DNA of 14,994 nt from Lysobacterales bacterium CG02_land_8_20_14_3_00_62_12 (lineage in GTDB: Bacteria > Pseudomonadota > Gammaproteobacteria > Xanthomonadales > Ahniellaceae), in assembly GCA_002785585.1 (NCBI GenBank), contig PEUI01000099.1, positions 1 to 14,994 on the forward strand, in the 5' to 3' direction. The translations under genes and the position numbers were made by a program. This document shows positions 1 to 6,823 of this stretch, in pieces; within the stretch, counting starts at the first letter, position 1; the number at the start of each line of letters is the position of its first letter. The notes below the pieces were generated by a model. That model searched no databases and was not told the DNA's origin. It saw only the letters and a program-made list of their open reading frames with translations.

Positions 1-482
1 CCACGGTGTTGTGGACCTATGGCGAAGAAAAAGCCAGTCGTCGCATTGCCCGGGCCATTGTCGCCGCCCGTGAGCAGGCGCCGATCACCACCACTTTGGC
101 GCTGGTCGACGTGATCGTTGCTGCGATCGGTCGTGGCGTGCCCGGCAAGCACGCGGCAACCCGCAGTTTTCAAGCGATCCGGATGCAGGTCAACCGCGAG
201 CTTCCGGATCTGGAGCGTGGCCTCGAAGCCAGCGCCAAGGTACTCAAGCCCGGCGGACGACTGGTGGTAATCAGCTTTCATTCGTTGGAAGACCGTCAGG
301 TCAAGCGCTTTATGCGCGGTGACGACGCGCAAGCGCCAGTGCGGCGCAACCTGCCGCCGGCGCCGGTGATCGCCAAACGCTGGCGCGTGCTGATGGTTCC
401 CAAGCTTGCCGATGCCGCCGAAAGCGCACGCAATCGCCGCGCGCGCAGCGCCGTGCTGCGAGTAGCGGAGCGGCTGCCATGA
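1..482 (+). CDS. rsmH: 16S rRNA (cytosine-1402-N4)-methyltransferase RsmH, C-terminal part
   Basis: This is the 3' part of rsmH (mraW); the start lies before the window and the reading frame begins at base 3. RsmH uses S-adenosylmethionine to methylate N4 of C1402 in the 16S rRNA decoding centre, in the cytoplasm. About 159 residues are visible, roughly half of the usual 310 or so. They carry typical family segments: YGEEKASRRIARAIV near the window start, HAATRSFQAIRMQVN, then PGGRLVVISFHSLEDR followed by VKRFMR, and an RARSAVLRVAER ending. The N-terminal SAM-binding glycine motif is not in view. Its TGA (480-482) overlaps the ftsL ATG in an ATGA. rsmH next to ftsL is the usual head of a dcw cluster, where mraZ often lies further upstream. 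Nothing looks broken; the truncation is only the window edge. Confidence 0.97.
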   Translation, partial: TVLWTYGEEKASRRIARAIVAAREQAPITTTLALVDVIVAAIGRGVPGKHAATRSFQAIRMQVNRELPDLERGLEASAKVLKPGGRLVVISFHSLEDRQVKRFMRGDDAQAPVRRNLPPAPVIAKRWRVLMVPKLADAAESARNRRARSAVLRVAERLP

Positions 483-754
483 GCCTGCGCGGCGGCGAAT
501 TGATCGGTCTTGGCTTGCTGATCGGCGTGGTCGCCAGTGGCATTGCGGTGGTCGATCAGCGTCAGCAATCACGACGCTTGTTCGTCACCTTGTCGGCGCT
601 GGAAAACCAGCGCGACGAGTTGAATATCGAGTTCGGTCGCCTGCAACTGGAGCAGGCCACCTGGGTTGAGAGCAACCGGCTGGAGCAGGTCGCGCGCAAC
701 CAGTTGGGCATGGTGTTTCCAGGCACTGGAGAAACCGTGGTGATCAGACGCTGA
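479..754 (+). CDS. ftsL: Cell division protein FtsL
   Basis: FtsL is a small bitopic inner-membrane protein. With FtsB and FtsQ it forms the FtsQLB complex that recruits and activates the septal synthase FtsW-FtsI. The 91-residue product has a very short cytoplasmic end, a single membrane segment at about residues 8-25, and a periplasmic coiled coil. Leucines 34, 41, 48 and 55 fall at exact seven-residue spacing, with W62 at the next heptad position. The C-terminal block NRLEQVARNQLGM (66-78) is the family signature. The ATG start is preceded by GGAG (467-470) at an 8-base spacing and overlaps the rsmH stop by four bases, so it is probably translationally coupled. The length is ordinary for gammaproteobacteria. 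FtsL sequences diverge strongly, so the call rests on architecture plus position. A perfect 6-bp hairpin begins at its stop codon. Confidence 0.93.
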   Translation: MSLRGGELIGLGLLIGVVASGIAVVDQRQQSRRLFVTLSALENQRDELNIEFGRLQLEQATWVESNRLEQVARNQLGMVFPGTGETVVIRR

Positions 755-770
755 GTCGGGGTTTCCGACT
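754..770 (+). other. Short perfect hairpin at the ftsL stop codon
   Basis: AGTCGG (754-759) and CCGACT (765-770) form a perfect 6-bp stem around the loop GGTTT, starting on the last base of the ftsL stop codon. No T run follows, so it is not a convincing intrinsic terminator. It could protect the 3' end of an upstream transcript or be chance. A second weak pairing, TCAGG (789-793) with CCTGA (804-808), encloses a run of six T. Confidence 0.4.
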
Positions 771-878
771 GGCTGTGGCAACAACCGTTCAGGACGTTTT
801 TTACCTGAGCAAAACAACAACGCCGAGGGGCTCACAAGAAGCGCCCGACGTAGACCGAAATCAACCAAGGACACCGAC
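755..878 (+). other. Non-coding interval after ftsL, possible leader
   Basis: This is the first part of the 348-base ftsL-ftsI interval. It is locally richer in A and T than the genes around it (A/C-rich runs near 808-820 and 858-872, six T at 797-802). I see no confident reading frame and no convincing sigma-70 promoter; no TTGACA-like and TATAAT-like boxes sit at a 16-18 base spacing. A sequence AAGGA (867-871) at its end is placed to serve a GTG at 879. The rest of the interval, 879-1102, is described under the small ORF and the hairpins. Confidence 0.5.
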
Positions 879-1106
879 GTGAGGGGGATGCGATCTCACG
901 CCAGCAAGCCCAAGCCGATGCTTCGACTTGGCCAATTGCCGATGCCGGTCAAGCCCGGAGTCGGGCCGCGCCGTGGCCGTGCCAGCGGCGGGCTCGCGGG
1001 CGGGCGTCGGCGATTTGCGGCGCCGCTGTTGGCGGCCTGCTGCCGCCAGCGGTCGCTGCTGCGCGCCACCGGGTGGCATCTCCAACACCAGCGAGGCGCG
1101 CCATGA
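879..1106 (+). CDS. Possible small, very basic protein coupled to ftsI (unrecognised)
   Basis: I do not recognise this 75-codon ORF and its coding status is uncertain. In favour: it starts with GTG behind AAGGA (867-871, 7-base spacing), its TGA overlaps the ftsI ATG in the same ATGA arrangement used by seven other junctions in this operon, and about 79 percent of its third codon positions are G or C. The product would have 13 Arg and 3 Lys and not one Asp or Glu, with a proline-rich first half (residues 11-30), an Arg/Gly stretch (31-45) and a short hydrophobic patch followed by two Cys (46-55). There is no full membrane segment. Against: such composition is also what chance translation of GC-rich DNA gives, and another frame across this stretch has similar third-position GC. 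It could be a real small protein, a leader peptide that couples ribosomes to ftsI, or spurious. Confidence 0.3.
   Translation: MRGMRSHASKPKPMLRLGQLPMPVKPGVGPRRGRASGGLAGGRRRFAAPLLAACCRQRSLLRATGWHLQHQRGAP
1025..1077 (+). promoter_or_regulatory. Two adjacent stem-loops just upstream of ftsI
   Basis: The first stem-loop pairs 1026-1036 with 1042-1052, with core GGCGGC (1031-1036) and GCCGCC (1042-1047) around the loop CTGCT. It gives about 11 base pairs including two G-U, and a twelfth G-U at 1025/1053. The second pairs GCCAC (1065-1069) with GTGGC (1073-1077) around CGG. Neither is followed by a T run, so they do not look like terminators. They lie inside the possible small ORF and end 25 bases before the ftsI ATG, leaving the ftsI ribosome site GAGG (1092-1095) unpaired. 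They could slow ribosomes, protect mRNA or be incidental to GC-rich coding sequence. No function is shown. Confidence 0.4.
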
Positions 1107-2884
1107 ACGCCCCGCGTCGCCCGGCCCAAATGGTCAGCAAACGCCGTCTGCCATGGACCCTGGGCGGGCTCGCTTTGTGTGCGCTGAGCTTGATCGGCAC
1201 CGCTTTCAGCATGCAAGTGCTGCACCGCGATTTTTATCAGGACCAGGGCGATGCCCGTTTTCTGCGCGACGTAAAGGTCGCCGCCGCCCGCGGCATGATC
1301 AGTGATCGCAGCGGTGAGCCGTTGGCCATTTCCACGCCGATGATTTCGCTCTGGGCGGAACCCAAAGCGCTGTTGACGGCGGGCGCCAATCTGCAACCGC
1401 TGGCGCAGGCACTCGGGCGATCGCTCAAGGCGCTTCAGGCCGATCTGCAATCGCACCGCAGCAAAGAGTTTTACTATCTGCGCCGATTGCTACCGCCGGA
1501 ACAAGCCGAACGCCTGCTGGCGCTGAAATTGCCCGGCCTCAATGGTCAGCGCGAATACCGCCGCTACTACCCCGGTGGCGAAGTGTTTGCGCATGTGATC
1601 GGTACCACCAACGTCGATGGTGCCGGTATCGAGGGGCTGGAAAACGGCTTTGATCGCTGGCTGGTCGGCAGCGCTGGCAGCAAACGGGTGATCCGTGATC
1701 GACGCGGCGAGACCGTCGAGAACGTCGAGGAAGTGCGCGCTACCGAACCCGGCAAGGAGCTGCGACTCTCGCTGGATCGGCGCTTGCAATATCTGGCCTA
1801 TCGGGAGCTGAAGGCCGCCATTCTGGAATATGGCGCACAAAGCGGCTCGATGGTCATTCTGGACGTGGCCACCGGCGAAATCCTGGCGATGGTCAACGCG
1901 CCTTCGTTCAATCCGAACGCACGCAGTCAAAGCGACGCTGGCAACCGGCGCAATCGCGCGGTGACCGACACCTTCGAACCGGGCTCGGTGATCAAGGCGT
2001 TTACCGTCGCCGCCGGTTTGGAAAGCGGCCGCTTCACCACCGCCACCCAGATCAACACGCACCCCGGCACGCTGGTCGTCGGCAACCATCTGGTGCGCGA
2101 TATTCACGACTACGGGGTGATCGATTTGACCCGCCTGCTGACCAAGTCCAGCAACGTCGGCGCGACCCGCATCGCGTTGGCACTTGACGACGATCACTTT
2201 TACGACGTGTTTCAGCGCTTCGGTTTTGGTCTGACCACGGGCTCCGGATTTCCCGGCGAAGTCACCGGCAATCTGCCCGCGCCCAAGGGCTGGGGTCAAG
2301 TCGAAAAAGCGACCCTGTCTTACGGTTATGGCTTATCGGTGACCGCGCTGCAGTTGGCCACCGCCTACGCCACCCTGGCCAATGCCGGCGTGCGGCATAC
2401 GCCGACCTTTATCAAGGGCGCACCATTGGCCGAGCGCGAGCAGCCGGTGCTGGACCCGGCCATTGCCAAGACTTTGCTCGGCATGTTGGAAACCGTCACC
2501 GGCCCCGATGGCACGGCGATTCGCGCCCGGGTGACCAACTATCGCGTGGCCGGCAAAACCGGCACCGCCCGTAAATCGGCGGTCGGTGGTTACGGAAATC
2601 GCTACCTCAGCGTCTTTGCCGGCTTGATTCCGGTATCGCGGCCACGGCTCGCCGCCGTCGTCGTGATCCACGATCCCATCGGCAGCGTTTATTACGGTGG
2701 TCTGGTCGCAGCGCCGGTTTTCGGCAAAGTGATGAGCGCGGCCATGCGCCAGCTCAATATCGCGCCCGACGATCTGCAACCGGGTCTGCTCGCCGGCAGC
2801 GTGCCGGTGCCCGCCGGTGAATCCGCGCCCGCCGATCTGGCGGCGCTGGCCGCCGCCAATGCCGCCGAGGGCGAACCGCTATGA
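1103..2884 (+). CDS. ftsI: Peptidoglycan D,D-transpeptidase FtsI (PBP3)
   Basis: FtsI is the septal class B penicillin-binding protein. It crosslinks glycan strands made by FtsW by transpeptidation on D-Ala-D-Ala stems in the periplasm. The 593-residue product has one N-terminal membrane anchor (about 17-36), a pedestal domain opening with RGMISDRSGEPLA (63-75), and a transpeptidase domain with all three active-site motifs: SVIK (nucleophile S295, K298), SSN (349-351) and KTG (485-487). Spacing matches E. coli FtsI (about 588 residues). The C-terminus ends in an Ala/Pro-rich tail of about 30 residues. I chose ATG 1103 because GAGG (1092-1095) precedes it by 7 bases and it makes an ATGA overlap with the upstream ORF. 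An in-frame GTG at 1073 would add 10 residues but lacks a comparable ribosome site. ftsI normally lies very close to ftsL, so the interval here is unusual. Its stop overlaps murE. Confidence 0.97.
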   Translation: MNAPRRPAQMVSKRRLPWTLGGLALCALSLIGTAFSMQVLHRDFYQDQGDARFLRDVKVAAARGMISDRSGEPLAISTPMISLWAEPKALLTAGANLQPLAQALGRSLKALQADLQSHRSKEFYYLRRLLPPEQAERLLALKLPGLNGQREYRRYYPGGEVFAHVIGTTNVDGAGIEGLENGFDRWLVGSAGSKRVIRDRRGETVENVEEVRATEPGKELRLSLDRRLQYLAYRELKAAILEYGAQSGSMVILDVATGEILAMVNAPSFNPNARSQSDAGNRRNRAVTDTFEPGSVIKAFTVAAGLESGRFTTATQINTHPGTLVVGNHLVRDIHDYGVIDLTRLLTKSSNVGATRIALALDDDHFYDVFQRFGFGLTTGSGFPGEVTGNLPAPKGWGQVEKATLSYGYGLSVTALQLATAYATLANAGVRHTPTFIKGAPLAEREQPVLDPAIAKTLLGMLETVTGPDGTAIRARVTNYRVAGKTGTARKSAVGGYGNRYLSVFAGLIPVSRPRLAAVVVIHDPIGSVYYGGLVAAPVFGKVMSAAMRQLNIAPDDLQPGLLAGSVPVPAGESAPADLAALAAANAAEGEPL

Positions 2885-4368
2885 GCGCGCTCACTTTGGC
2901 CAGCTTGCTTGATGGTTTGTTGCCGTGGCCAGATCCGGTGGAGCTGCCGATCCGTGGGCTTGGCCTTGATAGCCGTGCGATCCGTGCGGGCCAGGTCTTC
3001 GTCGCCCGCGTCGGCAGCCAGCACCACGGTTTGGCGTTTGCGCGCCAGGCGATCAGCAACGGCGCCGTGGCGGTGCTCTACGAAACCCCGATCACGACGG
3101 CCGACCGCGCCCTGCTGGCGGGTCTTGGCGTACCCACCATCGGCAGCAGCGAGCTCGGCGCCCAACTGGGCAAACTGGCGCAGCGTTGCTATGGCAGCCA
3201 GGCACCACGCCCCGGCTTGATCGGCATCACCGGCACCAACGGCAAGACTTCCAGCGTGCAATTGCTGACCCAGGCATTGCATGCCAACGGCTTGGCCGTG
3301 GGCAGCATCGGCACCCTCGGCAGTGGTCGGTTTGGCCAGTTGCAAGCCGCTGAGCGCACCACGCCGGATGTCTTTGCCACCCACGCGGCGATTGCCGAGA
3401 TGCGCGCCAGTGGCGCCGATTGGGTAGCGATGGAAGTGTCATCGCACGCTTTGGTGCAAGGGCGGGTGGATGGCTTGCGCTTTACCGTCGCGGCGTTCAC
3501 CAACCTGAGCCGCGACCACCTTGATTTTCACGGCGACATGGCGAGCTACGGTGCCGCCAAAGCCAAGTTGTTCGACTGGCCAGCCCTCGCCAGCGCGGTG
3601 ATCCATATCGACGATGCGTTCGGCCGGACCTTGGCCGCCGGCATCACCCGCGCGCGACGGATCACGCTCAGCACTGCGGGCAATCCGGCCGCCACTTTCG
3701 CCGCCGAGGGCATTCGCAGCGACGCCCACGGTAGCGCTTTTGATCTGCGCCACGGCAACCAGCGCTACCCGGTGCAGAGCCGCCTGCTCGGACGTTTCAA
3801 CGTCGCGAACCTGCTGACCGTGGCCGGCATTTTGAGCGCGCTCGACTGGCCGCCGACGGCGATTGCGGCGGCGCTCTGTGCGCTCGATCCGGTGCCCGGT
3901 CGGATGGCCCGCCTCGGCGGCAACGCCACCACGCCACTGATCGTGATCGACTACGCGCACACCCCGGATGCGCTTGCCAAAGCCCTCGCCAGTTTGCGCG
4001 AACACACCCGTGGCCGCCTGCTGTTGGTGTTTGGTTGTGGCGGCGAACGCGACCGCGGCAAGCGGCCGCAGATGGGCGCCATCGGCGCCAGCGCGGCCGA
4101 CTTTTGTATCGTCACCGACGATAACCCACGCGCCGAAAGTGGTGACCAGATCGTGCAGGAAATCCTCACCGGCATGCCGACGGCGCCGCACATTCACATC
4201 CAACGCGATCGCCGCGCAGCGATTCGTTTGGCGATTGCGATGGCCGCCGCCAACGACACCGTGTTGATCGCCGGCAAGGGCCACGAGGCTTACCAGGAAG
4301 TGTCCGGAATCAAACATCCCTTCGATGACCTGACCGAGGCGCGCGCCGCCCTGGAGGCTGCCGCATGA
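2881..4368 (+). CDS. murE: UDP-MurNAc-tripeptide synthetase MurE (meso-DAP adding)
   Basis: MurE is the cytoplasmic ATP-dependent ligase that adds meso-diaminopimelate to UDP-MurNAc-L-Ala-D-Glu. The 495-residue protein shows the Mur ligase layout: an N-terminal UDP-binding domain, a central ATPase domain with P-loop GITGTNGKT (115-123, K122), the lysine expected to be carbamylated within YGAAKAKLF (K227), and a C-terminal domain. The motif DNPR (414-417) marks meso-DAP rather than L-Lys specificity, and GKGHE near the C-terminus is a further family signature. The ATG (2881-2883) overlaps the ftsI stop as ATGA and is preceded by GAGGG (2867-2871). Length is normal. The DAP specificity agrees with a Gram-negative host. 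No anomaly was seen. Confidence 0.98.
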   Translation: MSALTLASLLDGLLPWPDPVELPIRGLGLDSRAIRAGQVFVARVGSQHHGLAFARQAISNGAVAVLYETPITTADRALLAGLGVPTIGSSELGAQLGKLAQRCYGSQAPRPGLIGITGTNGKTSSVQLLTQALHANGLAVGSIGTLGSGRFGQLQAAERTTPDVFATHAAIAEMRASGADWVAMEVSSHALVQGRVDGLRFTVAAFTNLSRDHLDFHGDMASYGAAKAKLFDWPALASAVIHIDDAFGRTLAAGITRARRITLSTAGNPAATFAAEGIRSDAHGSAFDLRHGNQRYPVQSRLLGRFNVANLLTVAGILSALDWPPTAIAAALCALDPVPGRMARLGGNATTPLIVIDYAHTPDALAKALASLREHTRGRLLLVFGCGGERDRGKRPQMGAIGASAADFCIVTDDNPRAESGDQIVQEILTGMPTAPHIHIQRDRRAAIRLAIAMAAANDTVLIAGKGHEAYQEVSGIKHPFDDLTEARAALEAAA

Positions 4369-5750
4369 TTCGCGCCGGCTTACTGGATATCGCCGCTGCC
4401 TTGGGGCTGCGGATCGACGCCGACGATCCACATTTGGCCGAGGTGGAGATCGCTGGCGTCAGCATCGACAGCCGACAATTGCTGCCGGGCAACCTGTTTG
4501 TGGCGATCGCTGGCGCCCGCGTCGATGGCCACGATTATTTGGCAGCGGCCCAGGCCGCCGGCGCCAGTGCTGCGCTGGTCAGTCGCCCGGTCGCCAGCGA
4601 CCTGCCGCAACTGCAAGTGGCGGACACCGCCGCAGCGCTCGCCGACATCGCCCGCCGCTGGCGCCTGTGCTGTCCGGCGCGCGTGGTCGGCATCACCGGC
4701 TCGTGCGGCAAGACCACGGTTAAGCATCTCACCAGCCAGATCCTCACTTTGGCCGGCCCCTGCCACACCTCGGCGGGCAATCTCAACAACGAGATCGGCC
4801 TGCCGCTCAGCGTTTGCGCCCTGCCGGATTCGGCGCGCTTCGCGGTGTTTGAAATGGGGGCTGGCAAGCCGGACGACATCGCCGTGCTGGCGAACATCGC
4901 CCACCCCGATGTCGCCTTGGTCAACAACGTCGCTGCGGCGCATTTGGAACGTCTGCACTCGCTTGATGGCGTCGCCAGCACCAAGGGCGCGCTCTATTCG
5001 ATGTTGCCGGATTCAGGCATCGCGGTGATCAATGCCGACGACGCCTACGCCGACTATTTCGCCGGGCTCTGCGGCCACCGCACGATCTATCGGTTTGCCC
5101 TCGATCACCCCGCCGATATCCAGGGGCAAGTGCTGGCCACCAGCGTGGAACGGCAGCGGCTGGCGATTCGCACACCGCTCGGCGCGTTTGCGGTCGAACT
5201 GCCGCTGCCCGGTCGCCACAACGCCCGCAATGCGCTCGCCGCCTGCGCGCTGGCGTTGGCCGCGGGCGCCGAATTGGCCGATCTGGCTGCGGGCTTGGCC
5301 ACCGCCAGCACCACGCCGGGGCGCCTGCAAACGCTGCACCTGGCCAACGGCGTCACCCTGATCGACGACAGTTACAACGCCAATCCGGGATCGATGCAAG
5401 CGGCCATCGATACGCTGGCGCAGGCACCGGGGCAACGTTGGCTGGTCCTCGGCGACATGCGCGAACTCGGCGCCGACAGCGCCCGGCTGCACCACGAAGT
5501 CGGCGCTTATGCCCGCAGTCGCGGCATCGAGCAGCTGTTCGCGGTCGGTAGCGAATCGCTGCACACCTGTGCCGGCTACGGCGCCGGCGCCGAACATTTT
5601 GCCGATCAAGCCAGTCTGATCGCCCGTTTGCAGACCGAGCTGACCGCCGAGGGCACCTGCTTGATCAAAGGCTCGCGCGGCAGCGCCATGGATCGGGTGG
5701 TGCGCGCGTTGGGCGCTATCCAAGACGGAGGTAGCGACCATGTTGCTTGA
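4365..5750 (+). CDS. murF: UDP-MurNAc-tripeptide:D-Ala-D-Ala ligase MurF
   Basis: MurF joins the D-Ala-D-Ala dipeptide made by Ddl to the UDP-MurNAc-tripeptide made by MurE, using ATP, to finish the cytoplasmic pentapeptide precursor. The 461-residue protein carries the P-loop GITGSCGKTTVKH with K116, the segment GNLNNEIGLPL typical of MurF, and the motif DDSYNANPGSM (334-344), which distinguishes MurF from other Mur ligases. A cysteine stands where E. coli has serine in the P-loop. The ATG (4365) sits 7 bases after GGAGG (4353-4357) and overlaps the murE stop as ATGA. The 3' end overlaps mraY by 11 bases. Length is close to the usual 450-460. Confidence 0.98.
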   Translation: MIRAGLLDIAAALGLRIDADDPHLAEVEIAGVSIDSRQLLPGNLFVAIAGARVDGHDYLAAAQAAGASAALVSRPVASDLPQLQVADTAAALADIARRWRLCCPARVVGITGSCGKTTVKHLTSQILTLAGPCHTSAGNLNNEIGLPLSVCALPDSARFAVFEMGAGKPDDIAVLANIAHPDVALVNNVAAAHLERLHSLDGVASTKGALYSMLPDSGIAVINADDAYADYFAGLCGHRTIYRFALDHPADIQGQVLATSVERQRLAIRTPLGAFAVELPLPGRHNARNALAACALALAAGAELADLAAGLATASTTPGRLQTLHLANGVTLIDDSYNANPGSMQAAIDTLAQAPGQRWLVLGDMRELGADSARLHHEVGAYARSRGIEQLFAVGSESLHTCAGYGAGAEHFADQASLIARLQTELTAEGTCLIKGSRGSAMDRVVRALGAIQDGGSDHVA

Positions 5751-6822
5751 GCTGTTTTCCTGGTTGAAGCCGCTATTCAGCGGTTTCCATCTGTTCCAAT
5801 ACCAGACCCTGCGCGCGATCTTGTCGGCGCTGACGGCGCTCGCCGTTTGTCTGCTGGTCGGACCGGCGATGATCCGCAAGTTGGCGCAGTACAAAGTTGG
5901 CCAGAGCATTCGTCAGGACGGCCCGCAATCGCATTTTTCGAAAGCAGGCACGCCGACCATGGGCGGCGCGTTGATCCTGTTCGCGGTGGTGATCGCCACT
6001 TTGCTGTGGGCCGACCTGCACAATCGCTATGTGTGGATTGTGTTGTTCGTGCTGACCAGTTTTGGTGTGGTCGGCGGCATCGATGACTATCGCAAGCTGG
6101 TGCTCAGAGACAGCCGTGGCCTGCCCGCGCGCTGGAAGTATCTGTTGCAGTCGCTGTGCGGCCTGATCGCTGCCATCGTGCTTTATCAAACCGCCGATGT
6201 CGCCGCCAACACCACGCTCTACCTCCCGCTATTCAAGCAATTCGCCTGGCCGCTGGGGCTCGGCTTTGTGGTGGTGGCGTATTTTTGGATGGTCGGTTTT
6301 TCCAACGCCGTCAACCTGACCGACGGCCTCGACGGCCTGGCGATCATGCCGATTGTGCTGGTCAGTGCCGCCCTCGGCGTGTTCGCTTACGTCGCCGGCA
6401 ATGCCGTGTTCTCTCACTATCTGGGCGTGCCCTCGATCCCCGGGGCGGGCGAGCTCACCATCTTCTGCGCCGCTTTGGGTGGCGCCGGACTCGGCTTTCT
6501 GTGGTTCAACACTTATCCGGCGCAGGTGTTCATGGGCGATGTCGGCGCGCTTTCGGCGGGCGCGGCGCTGGGCGTGATCGCGGTGATCGTGCGCCAGGAA
6601 CTGGTGCTGGTGCTGATGGGTGGCGTATTCGTGATCGAAACCCTGTCGGTGATGATCCAGGTGGCCAGTTTCAAGCTCACCGGCAAGCGCGTGTTCCGGA
6701 TGGCACCGATCCACCATCACTTTGAATTGAAAGGCTGGCCGGAGCCGCGCGTGATCGTCCGCTTCTGGATCATCAGCGTGGTGCTGGTGTTGCTCGGCCT
6801 GGCAACGCTGAAGGTGCGCTGA
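5740..6822 (+). CDS. mraY: Phospho-MurNAc-pentapeptide transferase MraY
   Basis: MraY is the polytopic inner-membrane enzyme that transfers phospho-MurNAc-pentapeptide from UDP to undecaprenyl phosphate, making lipid I. The 360-residue product is hydrophobic throughout, as expected for ten membrane helices. It contains the aspartate pair D115-D116 (GGIDDY), the NLTDGLDGL signature (192-200), the catalytic-site aspartate D267 in MGDVGALS, and the HHH triad (325-327) in MAPIHHHFELKGW. Several positions match E. coli numbering exactly, and the length is the same as the E. coli enzyme. ATG 5740 lies 8 bases after a strong GGAGG (5727-5731), inside the end of murF (11-base overlap), which supports coupling. 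The stop is one base before the ftsW start. Confidence 0.98.
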   Translation: MLLELFSWLKPLFSGFHLFQYQTLRAILSALTALAVCLLVGPAMIRKLAQYKVGQSIRQDGPQSHFSKAGTPTMGGALILFAVVIATLLWADLHNRYVWIVLFVLTSFGVVGGIDDYRKLVLRDSRGLPARWKYLLQSLCGLIAAIVLYQTADVAANTTLYLPLFKQFAWPLGLGFVVVAYFWMVGFSNAVNLTDGLDGLAIMPIVLVSAALGVFAYVAGNAVFSHYLGVPSIPGAGELTIFCAALGGAGLGFLWFNTYPAQVFMGDVGALSAGAALGVIAVIVRQELVLVLMGGVFVIETLSVMIQVASFKLTGKRVFRMAPIHHHFELKGWPEPRVIVRFWIISVVLVLLGLATLKVR

Positions 6823-6823
6823 C

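Noticed and set aside
755..878. Sigma-70 promoter for ftsI
   Set aside because: TTTACC- and TTCAGG-like hexamers occur near 788-805, but no acceptable -10 box lies 16-18 bases further on.
1073..1102. In-frame GTG start for ftsI, 10 codons upstream
   Set aside because: The GTG lies in a hairpin without a ribosome site, while ATG 1103 has GAGG at 7 bases and the ATGA overlap typical of this operon.
928..1305. Plus-strand ORF of 125 codons across the start of ftsI
   Set aside because: It runs about 200 bases into the ftsI coding region in another frame, has no good ribosome site, and its product is Arg/Ala/Cys-rich without family features.
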